Below, piece by piece: positions 52,302-60,478 of a stretch of 64,000 nucleotides of DNA. A program made the position numbers and the translations under genes. Each line of letters begins with the position of its first letter. The stretch's first letter is position 1. The DNA is from Ethanoligenens sp047722935 (GTDB lineage: Bacteria > Bacillota > Clostridia > Oscillospirales > Ethanoligenentaceae). The notes below the pieces were generated by a model that saw only the letters and a list, made by a program, of their open reading frames with translations, had not been told where the DNA came from and searched no databases. Location of the stretch: assembly GCA_047722935.1 (NCBI GenBank), contig JBDNZS010000008.1, forward strand, positions 7,082-71,081. Reading direction: 5' to 3'.

Positions 52302-52673
52302 TTACATTTCTTTAAATAATTCGATCTTGTTGCCCGCGGGGTCCCGCACGAATGCGATGCGGACAGGCAGGCCCGGCTCGCTGGGGATGGTCAGGCTTTC
52401 GGGCGCGGACACATTGGTGCAGCCGCTTTTCAGCAGATCCGCATAGGCCGCGTCTACATCGGTACAGACATATGCTACATGGGCGTAGCCCTTTTCTTCG
52501 TCAACAGGGAAAAATTCGAGGTGGGTACCGTCCGGGGACTTGAGCATAGCTCCCCCGTCCCACTTCAAACGCAAAGTGTAACCCAATTTGGATGTGTAAA
52601 AATCAATGCTTCGCTGGATGTCGTCTACTTTCATGCAGATATGGTGGACACCTTGAAAATAGGTTTGGCTCAT
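52302..52673 (-). CDS. VOC-family (glyoxalase/bleomycin-resistance-like) protein
   Basis: The 123-aa protein has paired beta-alpha-beta-beta-beta modules with GVHHICMKVDDIQRSIDFYT at the start, HLEFFPVD in the middle, GYAHVAYVCTDVDAAYADLL and IAFVRDPAGNKIELF at the end. His and Glu at these points are typical metal ligands of glyoxalase I-like enzymes. Activity cannot be assigned. The ATG at 52673 follows GGAGGAG; an upstream in-frame start overlaps that site. A palindrome lies on its promoter. Confidence 0.88.
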   Translation of the reverse strand: MSQTYFQGVHHICMKVDDIQRSIDFYTSKLGYTLRLKWDGGAMLKSPDGTHLEFFPVDEEKGYAHVAYVCTDVDAAYADLLKSGCTNVSAPESLTIPSEPGLPVRIAFVRDPAGNKIELFKEM

Positions 52674-52702
52674 GAAAACTCCTCCTTTATACACGATACG
52701 GA

Positions 52703-52738
52703 TGTGAGTATTATACTCCTCAATGGTTTGTCAATGCA
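52703..52738 (-). promoter_or_regulatory. Promoter with palindromic operator before the VOC gene
   Basis: On the minus strand TTGCAT, 18 bp and TATAAT form a promoter. The -10 box sits in the centre of the perfect palindrome GAGTATAATACTC, a likely repressor site. Confidence 0.55.
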
Positions 52739-52813
52739 AGGAAACCACACAGATATACGAAGACCCGCCATCGATAGCCGGTGGCGGGTCATTGCATTTT
52801 AATATGAAATCAG

Positions 52814-53248
52814 TCAATCCTTTTTGCCGTCCATCGCATTTTCAAGTGTATGCCAGCCAAGCACCGCACATTTTACACGCGCAGGCATATTGCCGATGTT
52901 CTTGAGCGCAACGGCTTCGTCCAATACTTCAAGCTGTTCGTCGTCTGTGATCTCATGCTTGATCATGCCTAAAAAGGTCTGCGCGAGCTTTTTTGCCTCA
53001 TCCACTGATTTTCCTTTGATAAGGTCGACCATGATATCGGCTGAAGCCTGTGAAATAGCACAGCCGATGCCGGTAAACGAGGCGTCCTCAATGAAGCCGT
53101 CTTTCACCCGCAGTTCCAGTTCAATCTCATCGCCGCAGCTCGGATTGTGGCCCTTGAGGACGGCAGTCGGGTTTTCGATGTGGCGCTTGTTGGCTGGGGA
53201 CGCGTTATGCTCCGTGATAATTTCCGTATAAATGTTATTTAGATCCAT
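52814..53248 (-). CDS. sufU: SufU sulfur-transfer protein
   Basis: SufU takes sulfur from SufS for SufBCD; in Firmicutes it binds zinc. The 144-aa protein has the three Cys motifs HNPSCGDEIEL (about 41), TGIGCAISQASADI (about 66) and RVKCAVLGWHTLE (about 128), plus an Asp in the first. The ATG at 53248 is within the last bases of sufS (14-bp overlap) behind GGGGAG. Last gene of the SUF operon; a hairpin at about 52762-52790 follows. Confidence 0.95.
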   Translation of the reverse strand: MDLNNIYTEIITEHNASPANKRHIENPTAVLKGHNPSCGDEIELELRVKDGFIEDASFTGIGCAISQASADIMVDLIKGKSVDEAKKLAQTFLGMIKHEITDDEQLEVLDEAVALKNIGNMPARVKCAVLGWHTLENAMDGKKD

Positions 53249-54485
53249 AACCGAGCACTCCCCGTACTTTCCGCACGCTTTCGACAAATGTATCTACATC
53301 CTCGGGCGTGTTGTAAAAATAAAAACTTGCGCGACAGGTCGCATTGATGCCCAGATACCGCAGGAGCGGCTGTGCACAGTGATGCCCGGCGCGGATAGCG
53401 ACTCCGTCTGTATCCAGAATGGAGGCCACATCATGCGGATGCACGTCTGCAATGTTGAAAGAAATGACGCCGCATCGGTTGCCTGCGCCGCCGTCGCCAT
53501 AGATGGTGACATAGTCTAATTCGCGCAGGCGGCTGAATGCGTAATGCACCAGCTTGCTGTCAATCTCACGAATATGGTCGTAACCGATTTTCTGAATATA
53601 GCGAATAGCGGCAGCAAGCCCCACCGCGCCGCCCACGTTTTGGGTGCCCGCTTCAAATTTTGCGGGCAGCGGCGCGAAAGTAGCTTCCTGCTCATATACA
53701 TATTCTATCATATCGCCGCCGTAAAGGAAAGGCGGCATTTTATCAAGCAGTTCCCTTTTTCCGTACAGCACGCCGATGCCCATGGGGGCAAGCATTTTGT
53801 GACCGGAGAATACAGCGAAATCCGCGTCGATATCCTGCACATCCACTGGAAAATGCGGGATGCTCTGCGCAAGATCCACCACGGCTATCGCTCCGACGCT
53901 ATGTGCCTTTTTTACAATCTCTTTCACCGGATTGACGGTGCCAAGCACGTTGGACACATGCACGATAGCGACCAGTTTCGTCTTTTCGGTGATTTTTTTC
54001 TCGATCTCTTCGGTGGTGATGCGTCCGTTTTCATCCAGATAGAGATATTTGAGAATTGCACCGCGTGCTTTGGCCACTTGCTGCCACGGGATGAGGTTGC
54101 TGTGGTGTTCCGCAATGGAGATGACAATCTCGTCCCCTTCATTGATAAAGTGCATCCCATAGCTGTATGCGAGCAGATTGAGAGATTCGGTGGTGTTGCG
54201 GGTGAAGATGATTTCCGCATCTTCTTTTGCATTGATAAATTCACGCGTTAACGTGCGTGCGTCTTCATACAGTTCGGTGGCCTTCACACTCAAAGCATAG
54301 TTGCCCCGGTGCGGATTGGCGTTTTCTTCCGCGTAATATTGCCGAACCGCGTTGAGCACCGGCAATGGTTTCTGTGCGGTCGCCGCGCTGTCAAGATAGA
54401 CCAGCCGCTTGCCGTTTGCTTTCGTTTGCAGGATCGGGAAGTCGGACAAGTCGATGTGTGCCAATGCCGTTTTACTAATCGTCAC
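53235..54485 (-). CDS. sufS: Cysteine desulfurase SufS
   Basis: SufS removes sulfur from cysteine as a persulfide using PLP. The 416-aa protein has YLDSAATAQKP, NTTESLNLLAYS, ISIAEHHSNLIPWQ, the PLP Lys in FSGHKMLAPMGIGVLYG (about 231) and the active Cys in RAGHHCAQPLL (about 369). AVVDLAQSIPH carries Leu where most relatives have Gly (VDGAQ), a mild variation. It overlaps sufD by 11 bp and sufU by 14 bp. Confidence 0.95.
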   Translation of the reverse strand: MTISKTALAHIDLSDFPILQTKANGKRLVYLDSAATAQKPLPVLNAVRQYYAEENANPHRGNYALSVKATELYEDARTLTREFINAKEDAEIIFTRNTTESLNLLAYSYGMHFINEGDEIVISIAEHHSNLIPWQQVAKARGAILKYLYLDENGRITTEEIEKKITEKTKLVAIVHVSNVLGTVNPVKEIVKKAHSVGAIAVVDLAQSIPHFPVDVQDIDADFAVFSGHKMLAPMGIGVLYGKRELLDKMPPFLYGGDMIEYVYEQEATFAPLPAKFEAGTQNVGGAVGLAAAIRYIQKIGYDHIREIDSKLVHYAFSRLRELDYVTIYGDGGAGNRCGVISFNIADVHPHDVASILDTDGVAIRAGHHCAQPLLRYLGINATCRASFYFYNTPEDVDTFVESVRKVRGVLGYGSK

Positions 54486-55578
54486 TTTCGTTCAACCTCC
54501 CTACAATGTGGTCTTGCAAATCGTTGCGGATGGATTCGATGGGGATGCGCGCCAGGATGGGTGCAAATTGAGCCTCAATGATGAGTCGGCGGGCATCTGT
54601 TTCGCTCAGCCCCCGCGACATCAGATAGAACAGGCGGTTTTCATCGATACGTCCGGTGCTGGCCGCGTGTTGACCATCCACGTCTTCTTCTTCACAAAGA
54701 ATGAGCGGGGCGCTGCGTCCGCGTACCCGCGGGCTGAGAAGGACGGCATATTCCTCTTCGTGTCCCTTGGAACCTGCGGAGCCGCGCTTGAAATCAATGG
54801 TGCCGCGGAAGATTTTTTTGCTTTCGCCCAGCATGGCGCCCCGCGACAGAATCTCACTGGCTGTCTTTTTGCCGGTATGCTCGGCGACATAGTTGATGTC
54901 AATCGTACGCTTGCCGTCGCCGAGGTAAATATTTCCGATTTCCAGGTGGCTCCGATTGCCGGTCAGTTTGCATTTGGCTGCCGCATAAGCGCGCGAGCCG
55001 CCTAACTCCGCCTGAATCAATTCGATGGTGCCGTTTTCGAACGCTGTACCGCCCACGTCCGAAAAATGCGGACATCCGGTTCCCAATACCTGCACCTGCA
55101 CCAGTGTGATTTTCGCATCCTGTTTGGCATAGATACGGGTCAGGCCGGCGTGAAAACCTTGCAGGTCGTTGGCGGAGCTGTAGCGCAAGACCACGGTGAC
55201 ACTGCTGCCCGCTTCGGCAATGATGGTGTTTTCATCCGTGAGGACGGGATTCTCCGCATCCAGCGTGTAATCGAAGACCAGCGGTTCGGCGACCTGTGTG
55301 CCTGCCTTGATTTCCACGAACACGCCCGCATTGTGGTTGGCTTTGACAAAATCGCGTACCTGTGCGCCCGCACCGGTTTCGATGTCGCCTTCAAGAAAAA
55401 CGATGTCGCTTTTGAGCACTTCGCTCACTTTCACGCCTTCCGGCCAACTTTCCGGCAGTGAAAGAGCGGTGTAAGGCGTCACCTCGGGGATCTCAGTCTC
55501 CAACGTCTCGCCATTTACACCCAGCCAACTCCATGTGGGTGTGGGCAGACGGTCAATATCCTGTAATTCCAATTTCAT
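54475..55578 (-). CDS. sufD: SufD component of the SufBCD scaffold
   Basis: SufD pairs with SufB on the SufC ATPase to build Fe-S clusters. The 367-aa protein has the right-handed beta-helix core (about 90-310) and the C-terminal family segment GRIDENRLFYLMSRGLSETDARRLII, similar to that of SufB. The ATG at 55578 begins MKLELQDIDRLPTP; a longer frame would run into repeat DNA. It is separated from sufB by 391 bp of tandem repeats and an assembly gap. Confidence 0.93.
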   Translation of the reverse strand: MKLELQDIDRLPTPTWSWLGVNGETLETEIPEVTPYTALSLPESWPEGVKVSEVLKSDIVFLEGDIETGAGAQVRDFVKANHNAGVFVEIKAGTQVAEPLVFDYTLDAENPVLTDENTIIAEAGSSVTVVLRYSSANDLQGFHAGLTRIYAKQDAKITLVQVQVLGTGCPHFSDVGGTAFENGTIELIQAELGGSRAYAAAKCKLTGNRSHLEIGNIYLGDGKRTIDINYVAEHTGKKTASEILSRGAMLGESKKIFRGTIDFKRGSAGSKGHEEEYAVLLSPRVRGRSAPLILCEEEDVDGQHAASTGRIDENRLFYLMSRGLSETDARRLIIEAQFAPILARIPIESIRNDLQDHIVGRLNESDD

Positions 55579-55591
55579 ATTCTTCACTCCC

Positions 55592-55903
55592 TGCGGGCAC
55601 AGCCCGTTTAATTGTTCAGGAAAGCTACGATCAAGCAGCAGCTCCCAGCCTGAAACGGGAGCATCTCCCATTTCCACCCCTGCGGGCACAGCCCGTTTGA
55701 TTGTTCAGGAAAGCTACGATCAAGCAGCAGCTCCCAGCCTGAAACGGGAGCATCNNNNNNNNNNNNNNNNNNNNNNNNNNNNNNNNNNNNNNNNNNNNNN
55801 NNNNNNNNNNNNNNNNNNNNNNNNNNNNNNNNNNNNNNNNNNNNNNNNNNNNNNTCCCATTTCCACCCCTGCGGGCACAGCCCATTTAATTGTTCAGAAA
55901 AGC
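55592..55903. repeat. Tandem 89-bp repeat array between sufB and sufD, interrupted by an assembly gap
   Basis: Units start TGCGGGCACAGCCCGTTT at 55592, 55681 and 55870 (the last one partial). Each contains TTGTTCAGGAAAGC, CAGCAGCTCCCAGCCTGAAA and a second small hairpin, GGGAG-CAT-CTCCC, then CATTTCCACCCC. The order of elements (GGGCACAGCCC hairpin, TGTTCA, CAGCCTGAAA) matches the array at 9585-9805, so both belong to one repeat family. Sequence on each side of the gap joins in phase. Confidence 0.88.
55755..55854. other. Assembly gap (100 N)
   Basis: A run of exactly 100 N lies inside the repeat array, the usual mark for a gap of unknown length. Flanking bases (GAGCATC before, TCCCATTTCC after) are adjacent in a normal unit, so the gap may hide any whole number of repeat units, or none. 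Confidence 0.98.
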
Positions 55904-55969
55904 GGCGGCTTTCAAGCTGTGTGCCAATTTTGCACGCGCCTTTACCTGAACTCCAAAAGTGACCGGTGG

Positions 55970-57376
55970 TCACCCAATGGAACCTTCCATTTCGAGTTTG
56001 ATGAGATTGTTCATCTCCACGGCATATTCCAATGGCAGTTCCTTGGCGACGGGTTCCGCAAAACCACGCACGATGAGCGCACGGGCCTCTTCTTCGCTTA
56101 AGCCGCGGGACATGAGGTAGAAGATGCTGTCTTCGCTGATGCGTCCGATGCGAGCCTCGTGCCCGATGTCCACGTCATCGTTGCGGATATCCATGGCAGG
56201 CACGGTATCGGAACGGGAAATCTGATCCAACATCAAAGATTCACAGGAAACACTGGAGCGGCAGCCGGATGCATTTGGCGCGACCACTACACCGCCGCGG
56301 TAGACGCAGACGCCGCCGTCCTTTGAAATGGATTTGGTGTTGATGGTGGAATAGGTGTGCGGCGCAGCATGGACGACCTTTGTGCCGGTGTCCAGATGCT
56401 GACCTTTGCCCGCAAACGTGATGCCGGTGAATTCTGACCGCGCGCCCTCGCCTTTTAGGATGCTCATCGGGTAGAGCATGGAAACGTGGGAGCCGAACGA
56501 ACCGGATACCCATTCAATGCTGCCGTTTTTCTCAACAGAACATCGTTTGGTGTTGAGGTTCATCATGTTTTTCGACCAGTTCTCAATGGTGGAATACCGC
56601 AGGTGCGCGTCTTCCTTCACGAACAGTTCCACGCAGCCGGCGTGCAGGTTGGTCACATTATATTTCGGGGCGGAACATCCTTCAATGAAATGCAGGCGCG
56701 CGCCCTTTTCCACAATGATGAGGGTATGCTCGAACTGCCCCGCGCCCGGCGCGTTCAGCCGAAAATACGATTGGAGCGGAATGGACACATCCACGCCTTC
56801 CGGCACATAGACAAATGAACCGCCCGACCAGACCGCGCCGTGCAGCGCGACAAACTTGTGGTCGTCCGGTGGCACCAACTTCATGAAATACTGCTGGATA
56901 AGATCCCCGTGTTCGGTCAGCGCGCTTTCCATGTCGGTATAGACCACGCCCTGCCTGGTCACTTCGTCCCGCACGTTGTGGTAGACGACTTCGGAATCGT
57001 ACTGTGCGCCCACGCCGGCCAGGGATTCCCGTTCGGCCTTTGGAATGCCCAGCCGCTCAAACGTATTTTTGATTTCGTCGGGAACTTCTTTCCAGTTCCC
57101 CGCCATCTTGGCGTCCGGCCGGACATAGGTGACGATGTTGTCCATGTCCAACTCGTTAAGGGAGGGCCCCCACTTCGGCAGCGGCATTTTGTTGTATATT
57201 TCAAGGGATTTCAGCCGGAAATCCCGCATCCACGCGGGGTCGTGCTTTTCTTCGGAGATACGCTCCACAATCTCCGGCGTCAGCCCTTTGTGTACTTTGA
57301 ATTGTGCTTTGTCTTCGTTTTTGAAGTCATAGATGCTGCGGTCAACATCCGCAACATTACTTTTCTGCTTGGACAT
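55970..57376 (-). CDS. sufB: SufB component of the SufBCD scaffold
   Basis: SufB is the main assembly site for Fe-S clusters in the SUF system. The 468-aa protein has the N-terminal helical region (SIYDFKNEDKAQFKVHKGL) and the beta-helix core with SGGSFVYVPEGVDVSIPLQS. HFIEGCSAPKYN and the C-terminal RIGRISEDSIFYLMSRGLSE follow. The ATG at 57376 begins MSKQKSN; a TTG seven codons earlier has no ribosome site. It lies 31 bp after sufC. Confidence 0.96.
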   Translation of the reverse strand: MSKQKSNVADVDRSIYDFKNEDKAQFKVHKGLTPEIVERISEEKHDPAWMRDFRLKSLEIYNKMPLPKWGPSLNELDMDNIVTYVRPDAKMAGNWKEVPDEIKNTFERLGIPKAERESLAGVGAQYDSEVVYHNVRDEVTRQGVVYTDMESALTEHGDLIQQYFMKLVPPDDHKFVALHGAVWSGGSFVYVPEGVDVSIPLQSYFRLNAPGAGQFEHTLIIVEKGARLHFIEGCSAPKYNVTNLHAGCVELFVKEDAHLRYSTIENWSKNMMNLNTKRCSVEKNGSIEWVSGSFGSHVSMLYPMSILKGEGARSEFTGITFAGKGQHLDTGTKVVHAAPHTYSTINTKSISKDGGVCVYRGGVVVAPNASGCRSSVSCESLMLDQISRSDTVPAMDIRNDDVDIGHEARIGRISEDSIFYLMSRGLSEEEARALIVRGFAEPVAKELPLEYAVEMNNLIKLEMEGSIG

Positions 57377-57407
57377 GCCTTCACCCGCTTTCTTCAATGG
57401 AATGCAT

Positions 57408-58154
57408 TTATACGGCGGCTTTCAGACCAGTGAAGCCGGAGGTGTTGATCTCGTCGATGAGCGTGCGGTCGCCGGAACGGACGATTTGACCGTCCACCAG
57501 CACATGTACTGACGACACGTCCACGAATTCGAGAATCTTCGTGTTGTGTGTGATGATGAGCAGACCGTTTTCCGCATTTTTGTATTTTTCCACGCCCTGC
57601 GAAACGATCTTTACCGCGTCTACATCCAGTCCGGAATCCGTTTCATCCAGAATTGCCAATTTCGGGTGAAGCATCAGCATTTGCAAAATTTCGTTTTTCT
57701 TTTTTTCACCGCCGGAGAATCCCACATTTAAACCGCGCTCTGCGTAGCTTTCATCCATCTTCAATTCCGCCATGGTGGCTTCCAATTCTTTTTTGAATGC
57801 GAAAATCTTCACCGGTTTTTGGGTGATGGCGCCATAGGAAGTGCGCAGGAAGTTCTCTACCGACACGCCGGGGATTTCCTCGGGGCTCTGGAAAGACAGG
57901 AACAGACCGCGCCTGGCGCGCTCGTCTGTCTTGGCGTCGGTAATATCCTCGCCTTCAAAAATAACCTGTCCGCTGGTGACCTTGTATTGCGGATGCCCCA
58001 TGATGGCATTTACCAACGTCGATTTGCCCGCGCCGTTCGGCCCCAGCAACACGTGCACTTCCCCTTTGTTCACAGTCAGGTTCAGTCCTTTTAGGATTTC
58101 CCTGCCGCTCGCTGTCACATGCAGATCGCGAATTTCCAGTAATTTTTCCGCCAT
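57408..58154 (-). CDS. sufC: Fe-S assembly ATPase SufC
   Basis: SufC drives the SufBCD complex. The 248-aa ABC-type ATPase has Walker A LLGPNGAGKSTLVNA (about 36-50), the Q-loop FLSFQSPEEIPGV, the signature GFSGGEKKKNEI (about 145-156), Walker B LAILDETDSGLD and the H-loop IITHN. It is the first gene of sufCBDSU. ATG follows AAGGAGTGG. Its leader of about 130 nt carries a terminator-like hairpin, which suggests control by premature termination. Confidence 0.96.
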   Translation of the reverse strand: MAEKLLEIRDLHVTASGREILKGLNLTVNKGEVHVLLGPNGAGKSTLVNAIMGHPQYKVTSGQVIFEGEDITDAKTDERARRGLFLSFQSPEEIPGVSVENFLRTSYGAITQKPVKIFAFKKELEATMAELKMDESYAERGLNVGFSGGEKKKNEILQMLMLHPKLAILDETDSGLDVDAVKIVSQGVEKYKNAENGLLIITHNTKILEFVDVSSVHVLVDGQIVRSGDRTLIDEINTSGFTGLKAAV

Positions 58155-58209
58155 GTTTATCCACTCCTTGTATTTGTCGCGCAGGTAGCGCCGCGCGTTA
58201 GTATTTTAT

Positions 58210-58260
58210 AAAAAAAGCCGCCGGGATACCGGGTCGATGTAAAAAGCGCCTGTTGGCGGC
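58210..58260 (-). terminator. Terminator-like hairpin in the suf leader (candidate attenuator)
   Basis: On the minus strand GCCGCC (58260-58255) pairs with GGCGGC (58222-58217) and is followed by a T run. The loop holds a small CCGG-TATC-CCGG stem, and the 5' arm can instead pair locally (CGCC/GGCG at about 58247-58258). The structure lies between promoter and sufC. Confidence 0.5.
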
Positions 58261-58291
58261 GTGATGGAACCGCTCATGTTAGGTTGAATGT

Positions 58292-58297
58292 ATTATA
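58292..58297 (-). promoter_or_regulatory. Promoter -10 box of the suf operon
   Basis: TGGTATAAT on the minus strand is an extended -10 box; no good -35 hexamer is found at 17 bp, so an activator or the extended box may suffice. An ACTATACTA motif just upstream could be a regulator site. No iscR/sufR-type regulator gene is adjacent. Confidence 0.55.
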
Positions 58298-58408
58298 CCA
58301 CAATAGTATAGTTTTCGCCATGCCTATTCAAAAAAATCTTAGTACAAATTTTTCATGCAATAGCCTCGGTAGTTGTTCGCGTTGCCTAAGAAGTGGCAAT
58401 GTGCCTAT

Positions 58409-58437
58409 TTGACACGGTTTCGGAAGGCCGGTATAAT
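58409..58437 (+). promoter_or_regulatory. Promoter of the 226-aa unknown gene
   Basis: TTGACA (58409-58414), 17 bp and TATAAT (58432-58437) are a full consensus match. The leader to the gene is about 145 nt and includes an imperfect hairpin (CGCCGAA/TTCGGTG near 58540-58560). Confidence 0.85.
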
Positions 58438-58587
58438 GAAAAAATCGGAGAAATGGCTGCTGGAATCCGCGGGCTTGTGAAAATGTCCTTACATTGTCAT
58501 CGTTTTTGCCGATAAAGCATATAGATGAAAACCATCATGTGCGCCGAATACTGTTCGGTGGAGCAGGCAGCGAAAGGGATGGCAGTT

Positions 58588-59268
58588 ATGGATGGACCAA
58601 TCAATCCGGTAAATGCGACGCGGACCGAACGGGTGCAGGGCACAACCAATCTGCCGGTTGATCCGCAAAAACTGGCCGCGCTGCGTGCAAAACTCCAGCT
58701 GCCGCCGCTGCCGGCACAATCCGGCGGTGCATTGGGGGCCGACCAGGTTATTATCAGCGAAATGGGTAAGGCACTCTGTCGGTTCGCCCAGACACTGGAG
58801 CGTGATCCGCAGATGCTGGCATCCTTTACATCCAATTTACCGGCAGCACTGCGCGAAACGGTTTTGAACCCGCCAAACGGGCAGCCGGTGAATTATGACG
58901 CCGCTTTGCAGCTCTGCATGGCCTTGTATGGTCCGGAGGTGACGGCGCGCGCATCTGCTTATGGACGCAACCGCAAGCGTCGGATCGACCGTTTTGATTA
59001 TTACCGGGCGTTGATGGAACACTTCGGCTTGCAATATGACGGGAACGCTCCCGATACGGGCGAAGACAGCGGTTCCCTTTGGGATCGCTTTCTCAATCGC
59101 CTTCGCACCATGCTATCTCAGCCGGAACAGGCTGAGGAAAAACCAACGGACAAGCCTGTGCAGGGGAGCGGGTCGGAAACGGAAAAAGCAGCTGGCGATG
59201 CAGAAAAACTGCCTGCTCCAGGGGAAAATCCACCGACCCCGCCGGATTTACCGCGGCTTTGGCCGTAA
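58588..59268 (+). CDS. Protein of unknown function, 226 aa
   Basis: The soluble product has a Pro-rich N-terminal third (PVDPQKLAALRAKLQLPPLP), a helical middle region (VIISEMGKALCRFAQTLERD through YYRALMEHFGLQYD) with a basic patch YGRNRKRRIDRFD, and a low-complexity acidic/Pro-rich tail from about residue 170. No signal peptide or membrane helix. The ATG at 58588 has AAGGGATGG before it; an upstream in-frame ATG at 58525 lacks one. It has a consensus promoter, implying strong expression. I do not recognise the family. Confidence 0.7.
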   Translation: MDGPINPVNATRTERVQGTTNLPVDPQKLAALRAKLQLPPLPAQSGGALGADQVIISEMGKALCRFAQTLERDPQMLASFTSNLPAALRETVLNPPNGQPVNYDAALQLCMALYGPEVTARASAYGRNRKRRIDRFDYYRALMEHFGLQYDGNAPDTGEDSGSLWDRFLNRLRTMLSQPEQAEEKPTDKPVQGSGSETEKAAGDAEKLPAPGENPPTPPDLPRLWP

Positions 59269-59468
59269 ACACCGGTGCATATCGATTGCGCGTAGTAATC
59301 TCAAGAGGGTCTGTATCTGTAATGCCTAATAATAATAGAAAAACATAAAAAGCAAATTGAAAATCCGGTTACAGTGTGTTCACGTTCTGTTCGCAAACCC
59401 GGCGCAGAATGGACAAGAACAGCGTACATTCGGAGTTTGAGGACGAGCCGGAAAGGAGTGCCTTTCGG

Positions 59469-60410
59469 ATGGCATTTTATATATCATGGAGCGGTCACAC
59501 GCGCGACCAATCCGTTGAACGCGCCGTAGCCCTCCAAGCCCACGGCGACGGCGCGAAGGAGGCAATGGAAGCAGCAGCAGCGCGTGTGCGCGACATTGAC
59601 GCGCATATGTCTTTTTTTAATGCGCAGAGCGAGGTGTCCGCCATCAACCGTAACGCGGGGCATGGCGATGTGTGTGTGAGCCCGGATACGTTTTTTGTTG
59701 TTAAACGCGCTTTGCAATATGCCGAACAGACATCCGGCTGTTTGGACATCACCATCGCGCCGGTATTGCGGCTGTGGGATGAGGCCGGACGCACCGACAC
59801 CGCGCCGGATAACCGGGCATTGGGAAAAGCGCTGCGGCTGGTCAATTATAGAGATGTACTGCTTGGTGCGAGCAGTTTTAAAATACGGCTGAATTATGAG
59901 GGACAGGCCATCGACCTCGGGTCAATCGCGAAAGGGTATGCTGCCGATGAGGTGAGAAAAATTCTGCGTGCGCGCGGCGTAAAATCCGCTCTTATCGATC
60001 TGGGAGGGAGCGCGGTGGCGCTCGGCGCCAGACCGGATGGCAGGCCGTGGGAAGTCAAGCTGCGTTGCCCGGGGAGCAACCGGCCAGATAAAATGTTCGG
60101 TTCGGTGGAGATCATCGACCGCTCGGTGGTGACGGCAGGCGCGGGCAGCCGACCTGTTATCGACACGAAGACAGGCCGGCCGGTGGACAGTGGCCTGCGT
60201 AGTGTAACAGTGATTGCGGAAAGTGCGCTGGATGCGGATGCGCTTGCATTCACCGCGTTGCTGCTCGGTCCGGAACAGGGGCGCAAATTGGTGGAGGATC
60301 AAGGAGCCGAGGCGGTACTGGTCACCACGGATGGGTTGCTGTGTGTGACGGACGGGCTGAAACCGCATTTTTGCCTGTGGGATACGCGTGTGCTGACCAA
60401 CGGGGAATGA
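59469..60410 (+). CDS. ApbE-family FAD:protein FMN transferase-like protein
   Basis: The 313-aa product has the ApbE core: MSFFNAQSEVSAINRNAG, AIDLGSIAKGYAADEVRK (about 145-162), LIDLGGSAVALGARPDG and PVIDTKTGRPVDSGLRSVTVIA with DADALAF. ApbE enzymes attach FMN to Rnf/Nqr subunits and related proteins. There is no lipobox or signal peptide, and the usual His before IIDPKTG is replaced by Pro, so activity is uncertain. The ATG at 59469 lies behind AAAGGAG; earlier in-frame starts have no ribosome site. No Rnf genes are near. Confidence 0.85.
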   Translation: MAFYISWSGHTRDQSVERAVALQAHGDGAKEAMEAAAARVRDIDAHMSFFNAQSEVSAINRNAGHGDVCVSPDTFFVVKRALQYAEQTSGCLDITIAPVLRLWDEAGRTDTAPDNRALGKALRLVNYRDVLLGASSFKIRLNYEGQAIDLGSIAKGYAADEVRKILRARGVKSALIDLGGSAVALGARPDGRPWEVKLRCPGSNRPDKMFGSVEIIDRSVVTAGAGSRPVIDTKTGRPVDSGLRSVTVIAESALDADALAFTALLLGPEQGRKLVEDQGAEAVLVTTDGLLCVTDGLKPHFCLWDTRVLTNGE

Positions 60411-60431
60411 TTACGGCAGAAAAGAAAAACA

Positions 60432-60470
60432 CAAGGCCTGTCCCTGTTCAGATTGGGGCGGGCCTTGTGG
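60432..60470. terminator. Hairpin between ApbE-like and EAL genes
   Basis: ACAAGGCC..CCC pairs with GGG..GGCCTTGT between convergent genes. It lacks a clear T run, so its strength as a terminator is uncertain. Confidence 0.5.
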
Positions 60471-60478
60471 GGGTTGAA

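Noticed and set aside
55608..55973. Reading frames through the sufB-sufD repeats and N gap
   Set aside because: They cross unknown bases and an 89-bp period that is not a multiple of three, so no consistent protein repeat results; the region is intergenic repeat DNA.
58206..58277. A 23-codon frame in the suf leader as a leader peptide gene
   Set aside because: It has no ribosome site and only about 8 nt between the likely transcript start and ATG, and no codon enrichment that would sense Cys. It is kept only as a remark in the suf leader finding.
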